DNA of 64,000 bases from Sequoia sempervirens (lineage: Eukaryota; Streptophyta; Pinopsida; Cupressales; Cupressaceae), in assembly GCA_007258455.2 (NCBI GenBank), contig VDFB02344307.1, positions 1 through 64,000 of the forward strand. Direction: 5' to 3'. This document shows positions 12,206 through 22,635 of the stretch, one piece after another. A model generated the notes under the pieces. It did not search any database. It was given only the letters and a program-made list of their open reading frames with translations, and had not been told where the DNA came from. Position numbers and translations under genes: made by a program. The first letter of the stretch is position 1, and every line of letters begins with the position of its first letter.

Positions 12206-13420
12206 TCATCTAGTGAGAGTTGCTTTAGATAACAAATATTTCAATGGATCGATCTTAGCAATAAGCTTGATTTGGTGTGAAAGCATGTAATGCCTAAATT
12301 TTTGTGAAGCAAAGACCACTTCTAGACATGCCTTCTCAATCGATTATTAATTCATTTCATACCCTACCAAGGTCCTTTTGATGTAATAGATAGCTCTTTC
12401 CTTTCTTATTTCATCGTGTTGGGCTAGAAGAGCACCTAGTGTTGTTCATGTGGCTGAAATGTATAGGATCAAACGTTTGTTTGGTATCAGTGGAATGAGA
12501 ACTAGAGGTGATAATAGGTAGTCCTTGATTTTCTGGAAGGATTTATTGCATTTCTCATCCCACTTATATGTTATACCTTTATGGAAAATATACGAGAAAG
12601 GATAGATCTTGTCTAAAAATTGTGCTATGAATCTCCTAATGGATTGTAACCTTCCTTGTAGCCCTCTCATTTGTTTCAATGTTTGTGGTGGATCCATGTC
12701 TAGGTTCACTTTTACATTTTTTGGGTCTATCTGTATCCCCCTTTGTGATACAATGTAGCCAAGAAGCTTACCTGATGTTACCCCAAAGACATTTTTTTGG
12801 ATTCAGTCTTACCTTATACTCTTCGAGCCTATTAAAGATTGGTCTGAATACCTCTATCTGCTCCTTTCTTTTTTTTTATTTGGCCAAAATATTTTCCACA
12901 TAATCTTCAACTATTTTATGGATCATGTCATGGAAGATTAGGGTCATCTCCCTTTGATAGGTTGCTCCAACATTTTTTATCCCAAATGACATCATGTTCC
13001 AACAGTATGTTCCCCATGGACAAGTGAACTTAGTTTTATTTTGATCCTCCTTGGAAATCATGATTTGGTTATAGCCATAAAATACATCCATGAGCAATAA
13101 CATTTCATGTCATGTTGTTAAATCGACAATGATGTCAATGTTGGGAAGAGGGAAATCATCCTTTGGACATGCTTTGTTCAAGTTCCTGAAATCTATGCAT
13201 ATTCTGATGCTCCCAGTGGGTTTGGAGACTGGTAATAGGTTATAAAACCACTCATGATAGTCAATTGGTTGGATAAATCTGATGTCAAGAAGCTTCTGTA
13301 ATTCCAGTTTAACTAGTAATACAATTCGAGGGTGCATTTTTCTCAATTTATGTTTGATTGGTTTGGCTTCAGGATAGACTGGTAAGTGATGTACAACCAC
13401 TTCAGGATCGAGCCCCAATA
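12206..13420 (-). pseudogene. Reverse transcriptase and first RNase H of E1
   Basis: Three minus-strand frames follow one another. 13110-13418 has PVYPEAKPIKHKLRK and ICIDFRNLNKACPKD (RT palm entry). 12876-13103 has MDVFYGYNQIMI, CPWGTYCWNMMSFGIKN and the active-site box. 12446-12709 has RGLQGRLQSIRRFIAQF and the connection segment. The catalytic box reads YVENILAK where YVDDILVK is expected, so both Asp residues are lost and the RT is dead. The RNase H core (12206-12445) is readable (KACLEVVFASQKFRHYM) but has stops. Confidence 0.9.
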
Positions 13421-14291
13421 TATCTATGTATTACCATGCAAATTTTTCTCTTCTTTCTTTTAGGAATGTTGCTAAGTCTTTTTGTTCTTCATCTAACAAT
13501 GATTTGGCATAAAATGTTATCTTAAGTGCCTCTTTTGTGCCTACATTCACTAGGGTAGCCTTCTTTGCTAGCATTGCCAATTTTTCAAGATACATCACAC
13601 TAAGGGGGAGATTGAATCCCTCATCCTTGGGTGCCTCAAAGAGGTTTTCACCTTTGGATGCATCCTTTATTTTTATTATTTTGTGATATGAAAGTGCCAC
13701 AGTGTGGTTTTCACTTAAAGATCTGCATGTAATTCTTATGTCATCAATTTTGCTACTAAAGGATTCAATCATCTCCCCATAGTATGCTTGTGTTTTTAGC
13801 TCTATATTAAATCCTACTTTGTGATCCCCACATGGTAATTTATCACGAAGTCCCAAGAGTTCTATGTTTGCTTCATCATTTTTTAATATATCAAGAATTG
13901 GTGGTCCTTGTTGATCCCAGTTGATGAGTTGAGGGTAAACTAGGCTTAATTCAATGATCTGGTCATTTGGGGTGAAATATGTTGTGGATATAATAAAGAG
14001 AGTGTTATCCTCAAATAAGTTAGCAACTCCAAGGGGGAAGTTATCTAGGGTAGTATCAAGTGATGTTGGTAACCAAGAGGAAGCCTCGGCCTGTTTATTA
14101 GAAGTACCCTTGCCAAGAATGGTCACCTTGCTAGTAGTACATCCTAAGCTAAGATTCTTTGGACCTCTCTCAATAATGATGGGTTTTAGAAAACCATTGT
14201 CATTTTTTCCCAGCTTTTCATTCTTGTTGTATCCACATCCCACCATTAGTTCTAAACCTTTATTACCATCTTCCATGGGAAGAACATTCAT
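13421..14291 (-). pseudogene. Pre-RT segment of E1 with a G-patch-like motif
   Basis: The longest open frame of the window (286 aa, 13431-14291), lying between protease and RT. Near residues 9-35 it reads GLELMVGCGYNKNEKLGKND then NGFLKPI, close to the G-patch pattern (hydrophobic-MGW..G.GLG....G...P). It ends TFLKERREKFAW, the usual lead into plant gypsy RT, and a frame break at about 13425 separates it from RT. The middle (~200 aa) has no motif I recognise. G-patches are known after retroviral proteases; whether they are general in plant gypsy elements I cannot say. Upstream it is interrupted by the TRIM. Confidence 0.7.
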
Positions 14292-14327
14292 GGGTAGATT
14301 GTCCTAATAGATAAATTTGGATACATT

Positions 14328-14496
14328 TGTTGCACAGGCAGCTGTCATTGCACCAAAAGATTGATCTTTTAATGCCCAATACAATCACTATATTTATAGA
14401 AGATCCAAGATCAATAGGAAGTGGTTAAACCATGTCACAAAGCCCAAATGCCGCACTGTCCCATGCAGAGGAGACCAAGGGAAACACCTTGCAACA
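14328..14496 (-). repeat. TRIM 3' LTR (169 bp)
   Basis: Plus-strand TGTTGCACAGG to CCTTGCAACA. Same length as its partner. Confidence 0.9.
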
Positions 14497-14552
14497 ATCC
14501 CCCCTAGCGCAAGCAAGGGGATCAAACCTGTGACCTTGGCTTTGATACCAAT

Positions 14553-14721
14553 TGATGCACAGGTGGTTGTCGTTGCACCAAAAGATCGACCTTTTAATTC
14601 CCAATACAACCATTGGATTTACAAAAGAACCAAGATCCACAGGAGGTAGTTAAACCATGTCATGAAGCCTGAACACCATGCTATCCCATGCCAAGGAGAC
14701 CAAGGGAAACACCTTGCAACA
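14553..14721 (-). repeat. TRIM 5' LTR (169 bp)
   Basis: Plus-strand TGATGCACAGG to CCTTGCAACA. The PBS lies just left of it on the plus strand. Confidence 0.9.
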
Positions 14722-14726
14722 ACATA

Positions 14727-15520
14727 TTCCTCATTAACATCTTCTTTATTCAAGTCCCCCCACTTGGTGAAGGTGGTGGATACAAGCTTCAATGTTTCAA
14801 TCACTTTGTTTATAGGTGTGGGTTTTCTATAAGATTTGGGGGAGATAGGTAATTCACCCAACACAAAATTTTCCTTCTTTAGATTATAATCTTCACAACC
14901 ATTATCCTTGATAACTGCCTTGATATTGGGTATATTTTGCACAATGGGTGTTTTGGATTCCGAGGTAGATGCAAGGTAAGATGGGTCAAAAAATGAGGAG
15001 GATGTAGGCCCTTCAACATTTTTAGGTATTTGGGGGATCTTGTAGAACTTAGCCTCAAGGTTCTTGCAATCTAGTAGAAAGGCTCAGGATCTCCATGGAT
15101 AGTAACTTATTTATCCTCAAAAGGTATAGCTTGCATGACATGAATCCATGTTCAACCAAGCAATATTTTGTAGGGGAGATCAATTTTAGCACTTGGCATG
15201 TGCTCTCAGCAATGATGGGTCCCACTTGGATAGATATCATGATAATTACTTGCAAATTTCATTCTTGATCATCATATGCTCTTGTGGTTGTACTCTTTGT
15301 CTTTACAATAGCATCCTTTGAAAAACCCAAGTTCTTGACTAGCTGAAGGGTGCAAATGTTTAGACCAGCACCTCCATATACTAAGAATCTTTTAACCTTG
15401 TTCTTATGAACAATTACCTCAAGGTGCAAAGCGTGATTGTGGGATGGTTGTGTTGGTAGGTCTTGTTCTGAGAAGGTGAGAAGATGAGGGTAGTGATATT
15501 CCATACCATAGCTTCAAACT
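14727..15520 (-). pseudogene. Aspartic protease and linker of E1
   Basis: The frame at 15259-15504 reads HNHALHLEVIVHKNKVKRFL then VYGGAGLNICTLQLVKNLG, matching the plant gypsy protease core FLVDGGAGLNICT. The catalytic Asp is replaced by Tyr (VYGG), so it would be inactive. A second frame (15055-15255) carries TKYCLVEHGFMSCKL and more of the protease/linker. 14727-14942 (NKVIETLKLVSTTFTKWGDL) leads into the G-patch segment, whose continuity is broken only by the TRIM. Confidence 0.75.
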
Positions 15521-15641
15521 ACTCGGTATCAATATTCTTAGGGATGGAGGATGTTGATAAATCCTTTTCTAATATATACCTATGTGCAGGGGATAGCCTT
15601 AATAGTTCCAAGATAGATATTTGTGTGGGGGTCTTCTTTAG

Positions 15642-16106
15642 CTAATCTAGGAAAAAGTAGTTGCTAGGGTTTGACGTTGGCAATGTAGATTGTGCCCTAG
15701 GTTGGGATATGGCTCCTTGGATGGTAAATTTTTCACATTGCGTGGTGACTCCACACTCTGCACTAGGTCCTTGAATGGTGATGATTGTTATGACATTGTC
15801 ACAAGAGGAAACCACATCGGAATAGACATGTGTGATGTTAGTGTAATTCTTTCCTTTTACATTGTCATTCCCTTTATTATGATCTGGCATTAGATTCTTG
15901 TAAATCTTGAGGTCTTGGTTACCTACTAGCACATCAATAGTTATGTCTCCATTCTCGATAAGATCTTGGATAACATTCTTCAGTTTCATGCAATTTGAGA
16001 TTTTATGTCCTTTAATCTTGTGAAAGTCACAAAGATCATTTTTGTTATACCAAGGTAGTTTATCTTGAGATTCTTGATAGTTCTGAAAATTGGGGAGTGT
16101 AATCAA
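15642..16106 (-). pseudogene. Gag nucleocapsid part of E1 with a CxxH..GH..C knuckle
   Basis: A 154-aa frame with CDFHKIKGHKISNCMKLKNV, the Cys-His cluster of Tat-type gag (C-x2-H-x4-H-x4-C), followed by QDLIENGDI. It would bind RNA during packaging. The frame just precedes protease on the minus strand and follows the capsid frames at 16498-17007. Confidence 0.8.
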
Positions 16107-16497
16107 GTTCGACTATACTAGTTTATACATGACAGATTCAATAGGTTCCCCCAATGGCGAGTATTTGTATTTAATGTAGTTATTCCTATTGGGGGGTCCT
16201 CTTTGTTGCGTGTTGGTGTTATTGATTTGGTTATTCTATGGTGGTGTGGTAGTTTTTTGTACGGTTGGTTGCATATTGGTTGGTTTATTGGTGTTTTTTC
16301 CTAGGAGCATTTATGACTCCCTTAGCATCCACAATGCCATCATTCATCACATTCTTGTTCTTAGCCCAAATGCAAGGTTTTTCATTTGAACTGGTAGATT
16401 AGCGGTTGTATTTATACACTTGTTTGTTTCCCTATGAGATTAGGGCTCTCATGATGTTGAGGGCCCTAGGGACAAGCTCATCATAAGTGGTGATACA

Positions 16498-17207
16498 TTA
16501 CATATTTAAGTGGGAGGATAGCTCTGGATCAACATTTTCTATGATAATCCCCACTTTTTGCTTGTCAAGAATGGGCCACTTACTCTTATTAGCCCTTTGC
16601 CTCCACCTTTGTAGGAAATTAGCAAAGGATTCTCCTTTGTTTTTCTTAAGTGTGTACAATTCCTCTAATCTTACATCCATGTCAAGGTTGAAGGAGAAGT
16701 GATCTATGAATCTATTGATGATTTCTTGAAAGTTCTTAATCCTTGGAGGAAACTATGAAAACCAATCAATGGTGGGGATCGCCAAAAACTGCAGAAAAAG
16801 AGGCACATCAAGTAAGAATCATTGCAGGAAACCTCCATACACATGACATGAAATATTTTTTGTGTGATCCATAGGATTTCCCCTCCATTTGTATTTATCA
16901 AAATTAGGGACCTCAAAACTAGGTGGGAAAGGCACCATTGCAATTTTCCTATCCAATGGGTAGGGGCACAAATTTTGTTGTGTATGAGGCTTCTTCATTT
17001 TTCCCATTTGAATATCCTAGATTTGTTGTGTGAGCACCTTGAGCTGTGATGACACATCATCTTGCGGATTTTGTGGAGGAGCATATGTTGTGTATTGTGG
17101 GATGGAAGATGAGTTGTAAGTAGGATTTTGATATGATGAGGTGTTGTAAGGTGTGTAGGGTTGGATTTGATACTATGAATGTGATGGTGGTAGAGGTGTT
17201 TATGCAC
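16498..17207 (-). pseudogene. Gag capsid part of E1
   Basis: Minus-strand frames at 16819-17007 (FPPSFEVPNFDKYKWRGNPM), 16704-16943 and 16498-16680 (LEELYTLKKNKGESFANFLQ then RWRQRANK) give the usual capsid order: FxVPxFDKYxGxxxP, then the retrotransposon gag core FxxFLxRWR. Breaks between the frames are single-base shifts and stops. Confidence 0.8.
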
Positions 17208-17870
17208 CTAACATATTGGGATTGACAATGTTTTGTTGGAAACTATAGTATAAACCTTGTTGTTGTTGTTGTTATAGCACAATCACTTGTTGTTGCACCA
17301 GCACTTGTTGTTGTCAGGTGTATTGTTGTGCTTGTTTTTTTTGTTGTGTGACTAAGGCTTGTTGTTGAGCTTCTTCTTGTTGTGTGGCTAAGGCTTGTTG
17401 TTGAGCTTGATTTTTTTTTGCAGATAAGGCTTGTTGTTGAGCTTGATGTTGTTGTTGTGTGACCAAGGCTTATTGTTGAGCTTGTTGTTGTTGCAAGGCT
17501 TGTTGATAAGCTTGTTGTGCTTGAAGGGCTTGAGATTGAGCTTGTTGTTTCAACGCTTGTTGATAAGCTTATTGTGCTTGTTGCAAAGCTAGAGTGTGAG
17601 CTTGTTGCGCTTCCAATGTGGAATTTTGTTGGGATACATGAGATGGGTTTTGTTTAATCATGGGGTGGGTGATTTATGGGTTGTTTTGTGTTATCATTCC
17701 TTGTAATATTTTTTACTATGGGGGAGGAATGTAGGTTTGGGACCCTATTTGATTTTGCATTATTTGGGGGACCAATGGTAAAGATGATGATGGTGCCATT
17801 TGATATTGTGATGTCAATGGAATATTTTGACCTTGGATCAATTGATTAGAAGGGTTTCCTTGACCGATGT
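17208..17870 (-). pseudogene. Gln/Ala-rich N-terminal gag region of E1
   Basis: On the minus strand, 17230-17650 reads in one frame as a Gln-rich repeat: QQQALATQQ, QQQALVTQQ, QAQQAYQQALQQQQ and the like, interrupted by only about four stops. Upstream (17660-17860) the same region is Pro/Ser/Gln-rich (MAPSSSLPLVPQIMQNQIGS). On the plus strand this appears as a TTG-rich tract. It is probably a disordered gag N-terminus expanded by codon-repeat slippage. The gag start is lost at the chromovirus junction near 17870-17885. Confidence 0.7.
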
Positions 17871-17884
17871 GTCGATGGTTTGTT

Positions 17885-18970
17885 TTTTTGTTTGATGTGG
17901 GACCAAAGCATTACCTTGGTTGATGGGGTTGTGGTAGGCCTTCCTAAGACCAAGACTGGTTTTGACGGTGTTTATGTTGTGGTAGACAGATTTAGCAAGA
18001 TGAGTCATTTTATTCCCTATAAAACTACTCATGATGCAAGCTACATAGCTCATCTTTTCTTCAAGGAAGTTGTAAGGATCCATGGACTACCTTTGAGCAT
18101 TGTTTCAGACAGGGATGTGAAGTTCATGAGTCACTTTTGGAAGACTCTATGGAGTAGATTGGGTACCAACCTGTCTTTTGGATCAGCTTACCATCCTCAA
18201 ACCGATGGTCAAACAGAGGTGGTTAATAGAGTGTTAGGTAATCTTTTAAGGTGTCTAACCAAGGAGTATGGACAGACATGGGATATGGTTATCTCACAAG
18301 CTGAATATGCTTATAATGATAGTGTCAACAAAACAACAGGGAAGAGTCCATTTGAGGTTGTGTATGGGATGCACCTAAGAGGCATTTGTGAGCTCAGAGA
18401 CCTTGGATCTATGGAGAATAGGAGTGGACATGCAGAAGATTTCAGTCATACCATGAAGGAGATTCAGGAGCAGGTCAAGAGGACAGTCACTGAGGCTACA
18501 CAAAAAGTGAAGGAGAAGTCAGATATGTCGAGGAAAGATGTGCAATTTCAAGTAGGGGACTATGTTATGGTCCACCTTAACAAGTCAAGGTTGTAGAAGG
18601 GAATTTCAACCAAGTTGCAGATGAAGAGAGTGAGTCCCTGCAAGATATTAGCCAAGTATGGTAAGAATGCATACAAGGTAGAGTTACCTACCAATCTAGG
18701 AATCTCACCAGTGTTCAATGTTGCTGATTTGATCAAGTATAAGGGGACAGTCAAGGATTTGGATCAAGACAGTAAGGATATCTTCAAGGACATCAGCAAC
18801 ATGTCCATACCTACTCAGGACAAGCCTTAGGTAGAGAAGATCTTGGAGTCAAGGGTGAAGAAGGCCACAAGACACAAGGTGTACATGGAACACCTCATCA
18901 AATGGAAGACCAAGCCTGAATCTGAGGCTACTTGGGTGGATGAAGCTGAATTTAAAAAGTAGGGCATTGA
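17885..18970 (+). pseudogene. Chromovirus integrase and chromodomain (5'-truncated)
   Basis: Plus strand, opposite to the surrounding E1 gag. One frame runs through with TAG stops only at about 18594, 18828 and 18960. The integrase catalytic core has GFDGVYVVVDRFSKMSHFIP, SIVSDRDVKFMSHFW (second Asp) and SAYHPQTDGQTEVVNR (Glu). The first Asp region (ITLVDGVVVGLP) looks shifted. C-terminal FQVGDYVMVHLNKSRL and KILAKYGKNAYKVELP follow. A chromodomain closes it (18831-18959): ILESRVKKATRHKVYMEHLI then KWKTKPESEATWVDE. This domain order defines chromoviruses, whose chromodomain directs integration to marked chromatin. It is the best-preserved pol sequence here, but everything upstream of mid-integrase is missing. 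Confidence 0.93.
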
Positions 18971-19009
18971 CCTGTCCTTGCTCTCTCCTTCAAATCCTTA
19001 GTGTTTGAG

Positions 19010-19024
19010 CTGAGAGGGGGAGAA
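19010..19024 (+). other. Polypurine tract of the chromovirus
   Basis: GCTGAGAGGGGGAGAA just after the chromodomain frame and immediately before TGGTGCAGG, the proposed start of the 3' LTR. Confidence 0.75.
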
Positions 19025-20550
19025 TGGTGCAGGAGCACCTAGGCAACATCAAGTAACACTAAGCAAAGTTTCAAAGCTTAGCAAGCAATTTTGTGTTTTC
19101 ATACTTCAAGGTCATGTTGACCATTTAATTTTTGAGTTAGTGATGTTATTTTGTGTTGGTGGTGTTAATAAAAAGATGATAGAATGAAGGTTGATCAGTA
19201 GCATAGGGTAGATTGAATGAGTTTCTCAGTTTGTCTCACTAGGTTCCACTAGGAGTTTGGAACAAAGCCCAAAATGTTGCATTCATGCAATTTTGGCCTT
19301 GAATGGTGGTTAAGTCCGACCAAGGAAAGATATAACCACTTTGGAAGCTTTAAAAGGAGATCCTCGAACTAAAATGAGGGTTGGAAAAGCATTGTATCAG
19401 CTGGAGTTTATTGTTGACAAGAGAAACCATTGAAGTTCTTGCAAGTTTTTTTTTTTTTTTTTGTTCTTTTATTGTGTTAATGAAGAGATCCTGGTAATGA
19501 ACAGGGTGCAACACGTGTGGTAATCATTGTTCAAGCTTTGTGTAGTTTCTAGAGGAGTTGTTCCATCATTTCCAAGTTTTATTCTTTGTTATTTTTGTTT
19601 CTTTCTTTGTTGATCAGACCAGTTAGCTCTTGATCATGGAGTCTTAGACCTCTCCTTTCCACTGCACCTGGTGTGTAGACTGTGGGGAAATGAGGCTAAG
19701 CTCCATGCATGTACATATTGTAGGTTTAGAAGTCAGTAGGTGTCAAGGATGCATGGTGAAAGACCTTCCCTAGGCGAGCTGACAATGCCCAGTTAGGGAA
19801 GACAGTCTAAAACCAAGCCCTAACATTGGAGGGGTAACAACTCATTTGCAAACCAAGGTGTGTGGTTGTTGTAGGAGTCTTGAAGAAGGCCTAGAAAGAA
19901 GCAAGATTCATCACCAATCCATTTGGTGGCTGGAAGAAGTAAATAGTTCACTGACTATCCAAGAAAAGGCAAAAAAAGCCCTAAATCCCACTAAATCAGG
20001 GTTTCGCCTGTGTACGGACTGAGGGAGCCTAAAACCTCAAAAATCCTTGAGGGCTCAGAAAATGAACTAGGGTCCAAGAAGCAATTTTGTGAAGTTCTTT
20101 TGGAAAATTGGAAGTTAAATCCTATTTCCTCGGACTAAGAGGCCTAATAGGGGCTCAAGGGCTACTAGCCCTTCTTAAACCCTAAACTAGGTTTTGGTGG
20201 TAGCGATGGAAGAATGAAGACTTGTGATTGAACAAGAAACACAATGGGATGTTTTTGAAGCCTTGGAGGATACCATATGCCCCTGCAACAAGTTAGTGAG
20301 GTTTGGAGAGTTAGTTGGTCTTTAGGAAGATTAAGGGCCAAGGAGGAAAATGGAGGAGAAAGCACCAAGTTTGACTTGGTTAGGTGTATGCAATTGATAG
20401 AAGGGTTGGCCAAAAGAACCAGGGGTGTCTAAAAAGTCTTAGGTCCTATAGGTTCAAGAAGGTGGAGAGAAACACCAAAGGTTTTGCCAAGGTGAGACCC
20501 AAAGCATGGGACTGTGATTGTCTCATCCAACCCTAACCTATCACAAAGAA
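19025..20550 (+). repeat. Probable 3' LTR of the chromovirus (right end not resolved)
   Basis: Starts TGGTGCAGGAGCACC after the polypurine tract. It contains CTTTAAAAGGAG near 19350 as a possible TATA element and a run of about 17 T at 19446-19462. No second LTR exists in the window and no clear TG...CA end or target duplication is visible. The end at ~20550 is a guess from where E1 leader-like sequence seems to resume. The frame at 20165-20413 (minus) is not recognised. Confidence 0.5.
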
Positions 20551-21338
20551 AGCACTCATTCATTTTAATCCCATAAAGAAAAATGACTTCATTTTAAGTA
20601 CCAATGGAAGTATGTGTTTGTTTTGTTCAATTTTAAGCCAATATTGCAAAATCAGGATGTAGGGGTCCAATTTTAACCAACTTTGAAAGTAAATTTTAAA
20701 CCCAATGGAAGTCTAGTTGATCCTAAAACATAAATCAAAGAATCATATAATGGGTTATAATTATCCCATAAGTGTAAAACACTTTTACAATGTATGGTCA
20801 AATGATAGTATGCTTCTTCACGTCAAGTTTTTCCTTTTCAAATCTGCAAACCCAGTTAGCCTCAAAACAAAGACCAAATGTCAGTGGAATGTTAGAGAGA
20901 ATATGAAGTTAAAAATTTAAAGTACATGTGGGAATTAGCTCTCTAGTTTATTTACCAATAAAAAGTGTCACTAAAATAAATTGTGTTGTTGAATCTGTCA
21001 AAAGCATCACCATATTAGAAGTGTATCGCTCTGGTGAAAATCATGTGTGTCGCTCTGCAGTAAAATAGGGACATTAATTGTGTTGCTATATTTCACACAT
21101 TTCCAAATTTAAATTCACAATACCCAAAAATAGATAAATGTGTTAGTATATTAATTACGCATCACTAAATTAATTATGTCTCACTGAGTTTAACCTAAAG
21201 TGCATCGTTGTATAGTGACGCATATTAGATGTGTTGTTGAAGCCATCAAAAGTGTTGTATCTACAAACACAAGAAAATGGGAATCTAAAGAGAAATTTGT
21301 CAAATTCGGTTAGTATAGCCCTCCTTCTAGTGCCAAAA
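20551..21338 (-). other. 5' leader and PBS of E1
   Basis: Directly beside the LTR, minus strand TTTTGGCACTAGAAGGAGGG (21319-21338) has the TGG start expected for a tRNA-primed PBS. I recall similar GGCGCTAGAAGGAGG sites in other plant gypsy elements, but the tRNA was not checked. From 20960 to 21260 motifs such as GTGTCGCTCT, TAGTGACGCAT, TGCATCGTTGTATAG and ACGCATCACTAAA recur, mirroring the cluster at 5620-5970. No coding frame. Confidence 0.6.
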
Positions 21339-22635
21339 TGTGACCAAAGTTATAGTGTGAACTTAATACGATAGATCCAAATGAATTTGAACCCTATTTA
21401 ATCCCCCGAAGCAATGATCCTAATGAGATATTTGAAATCATCAAGAAACTAAATAACCAATAAAACTAAAATGAAATCAACACTAAAGCATAGTAACAAC
21501 CTATTCTAAGACCTCGAATCTTATCCCATTGGGGGAGTGGTGTCGTATTGATGTGGAATGGCGACCCTTTCTCAATCCCTTGGATAATATGAGCTTGTTT
21601 CAATCGCTTTTATTGAAGAAAACTAACAAAACCGATGAGATATGAATGAAACATGGATGCAAAACTAGTTTAATCATGATGAAGATGAGTTCTAAATGCT
21701 AAAATTCTTGATAAAATGGATGCAATCTATGCTAAATGTAAACAAAGTTCAAAGATGCAAGCCATAGATACAAATTTATGCTAAAATGTATGCAAACTAA
21801 GTTAATATGGAAGCCATTAGTGGATGCTTAAGCTGATATGTATGGATATTACTCTAAAATGGTAACAAATACTCAATATGGATGAAAGTGAGTATGAATT
21901 TCAACAACATAAATTTTCTATCAAAAGATGGATCCATTTCTCTACAATAGTGATGTATTTATAAGAGAGAAAATGAAAATATAAAGGGCTCAAATCGATT
22001 TGATCTATCAATGGTTCATATTGGATGAAGGGAGAAATATGGATCAAGAATTCTCATCAATGGATGAGAATAAAACATCACATGGATCAAGGAAAGACCA
22101 AGGGATAAGAATGATTAAAAAAAAAACACTTTGTAACAACTTTGAATGTTTTTTGCAAAGTTTGTTTGAAAGAAATCATTCCCTTTTTGGAGCCAAATAG
22201 GAAAATATTCCTTTGGAATATTCCCTATGCAAGTGGATGGGAGGGTAAATTAGCAATTTAGTAATTAAAGTTAGATTTGAATGTGCAAGATGAAGAATGT
22301 GAGGATATTCATTAAATTATTGATTTATTTAATGAAAAGGGGATGTAAATATGATATTAATTAAATAGTTTAGGGTTATTTAATTAAATAAGAGGACTTA
22401 GGGTTTAAATTAAATAATTTGCATTATTTAATTAAACATGGTGAAATGTTAGTGTGAAAGGGTAAGAATTAGCCTAATTAGATTAATTAGACTAATAGCC
22501 AAAAATGATACATTTAATTAAAATAGCAAGGATAATTTAATCAAACGGGCGAAAAGAAGATCGATTTCAGGATGAAACGATGTTAGTATATCAGATTCAA
22601 GTGTGTATCATTCAAGACATTTTTAAGTGTCTACA
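21339..22635 (-). repeat. 5' LTR of E1 (1297 bp)
   Basis: TGTGACCAAAG to GTGTCTACA, same length as 3717-5013. It interrupts the gypsy A integrase frame at 22635/22636. Confidence 0.93.
21955..21963 (-). promoter_or_regulatory. TATA box in the E1 5' LTR
   Basis: TATAAATAC on the minus strand, same LTR position as 4332-4340. Confidence 0.6.

Larger units (their letters stand above)
14328..14721 (-). mobile_element. Complete TRIM (394 bp) inserted in E1 pol
   Basis: Two 169-bp LTRs (14328-14496 and 14553-14721) flank a 56-bp middle. On the minus strand each starts TGTTGCAAGG and ends in TGCAACA (or TGCATCA), a 7-bp terminal inverted repeat. The middle holds a PBS, TGGTATCAAAGCC (initiator-Met tRNA type, 14538-14550), right after the 5' LTR. 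A purine tract GCGCTAGGGGGGAT sits just before the 3' LTR. Flanks are ACATT (14323-14327) and ACATA (14722-14726), a 5-bp duplication with one change. Removing the element and one duplicate keeps the E1 reading frame going. The LTRs differ at many sites (about 80-85% identical by eye), so the insertion is old. It has no coding capacity, as for all TRIMs. Confidence 0.92.
2731..22635 (-). mobile_element. E1: Tat-like Ty3/gypsy retrotransposon with nested insertions
   Basis: Read on the minus strand: 5' LTR (22635 to 21339), PBS beside it, leader, gag, protease, RT, RNase H, a second RNase H, integrase, a long 3' spacer with an antisense PMD ORF, polypurine tract, 3' LTR (5013 to 3717). Beyond that come a second copy of the 3' tail and a second, partial LTR (3075 to 2731). 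Domain order is that of Ty3/gypsy (integrase last). The second RNase H after the usual one and the extra antisense ORF are traits of the Tat lineage. E1 interrupts the integrase of gypsy A at 22635. It hosts E0, a TRIM and a chromovirus fragment. All coding parts are broken. Confidence 0.85.

Noticed and set aside
13954..14307. 117-aa plus-strand frame
   Set aside because: Shadow of the 286-aa minus-strand pre-RT frame, which has the family motifs.
14328..14721. Possible SINE or tandem duplication
   Set aside because: No Pol III boxes or A tail; the two 169-bp repeats with PBS, purine tract, TG...CA ends and target duplication fit a TRIM.
17208..17660. TTG-rich tract as a simple microsatellite or repeat array
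   Set aside because: Read on minus it keeps one Gln/Ala-rich frame continuous with gag, so coding-repeat expansion is the better explanation.
20165..20413. 82-aa minus-strand frame in the chromovirus LTR region
   Set aside because: Starts with MANPSINCIH but has no family resemblance, and it sits antisense in LTR/leader sequence.
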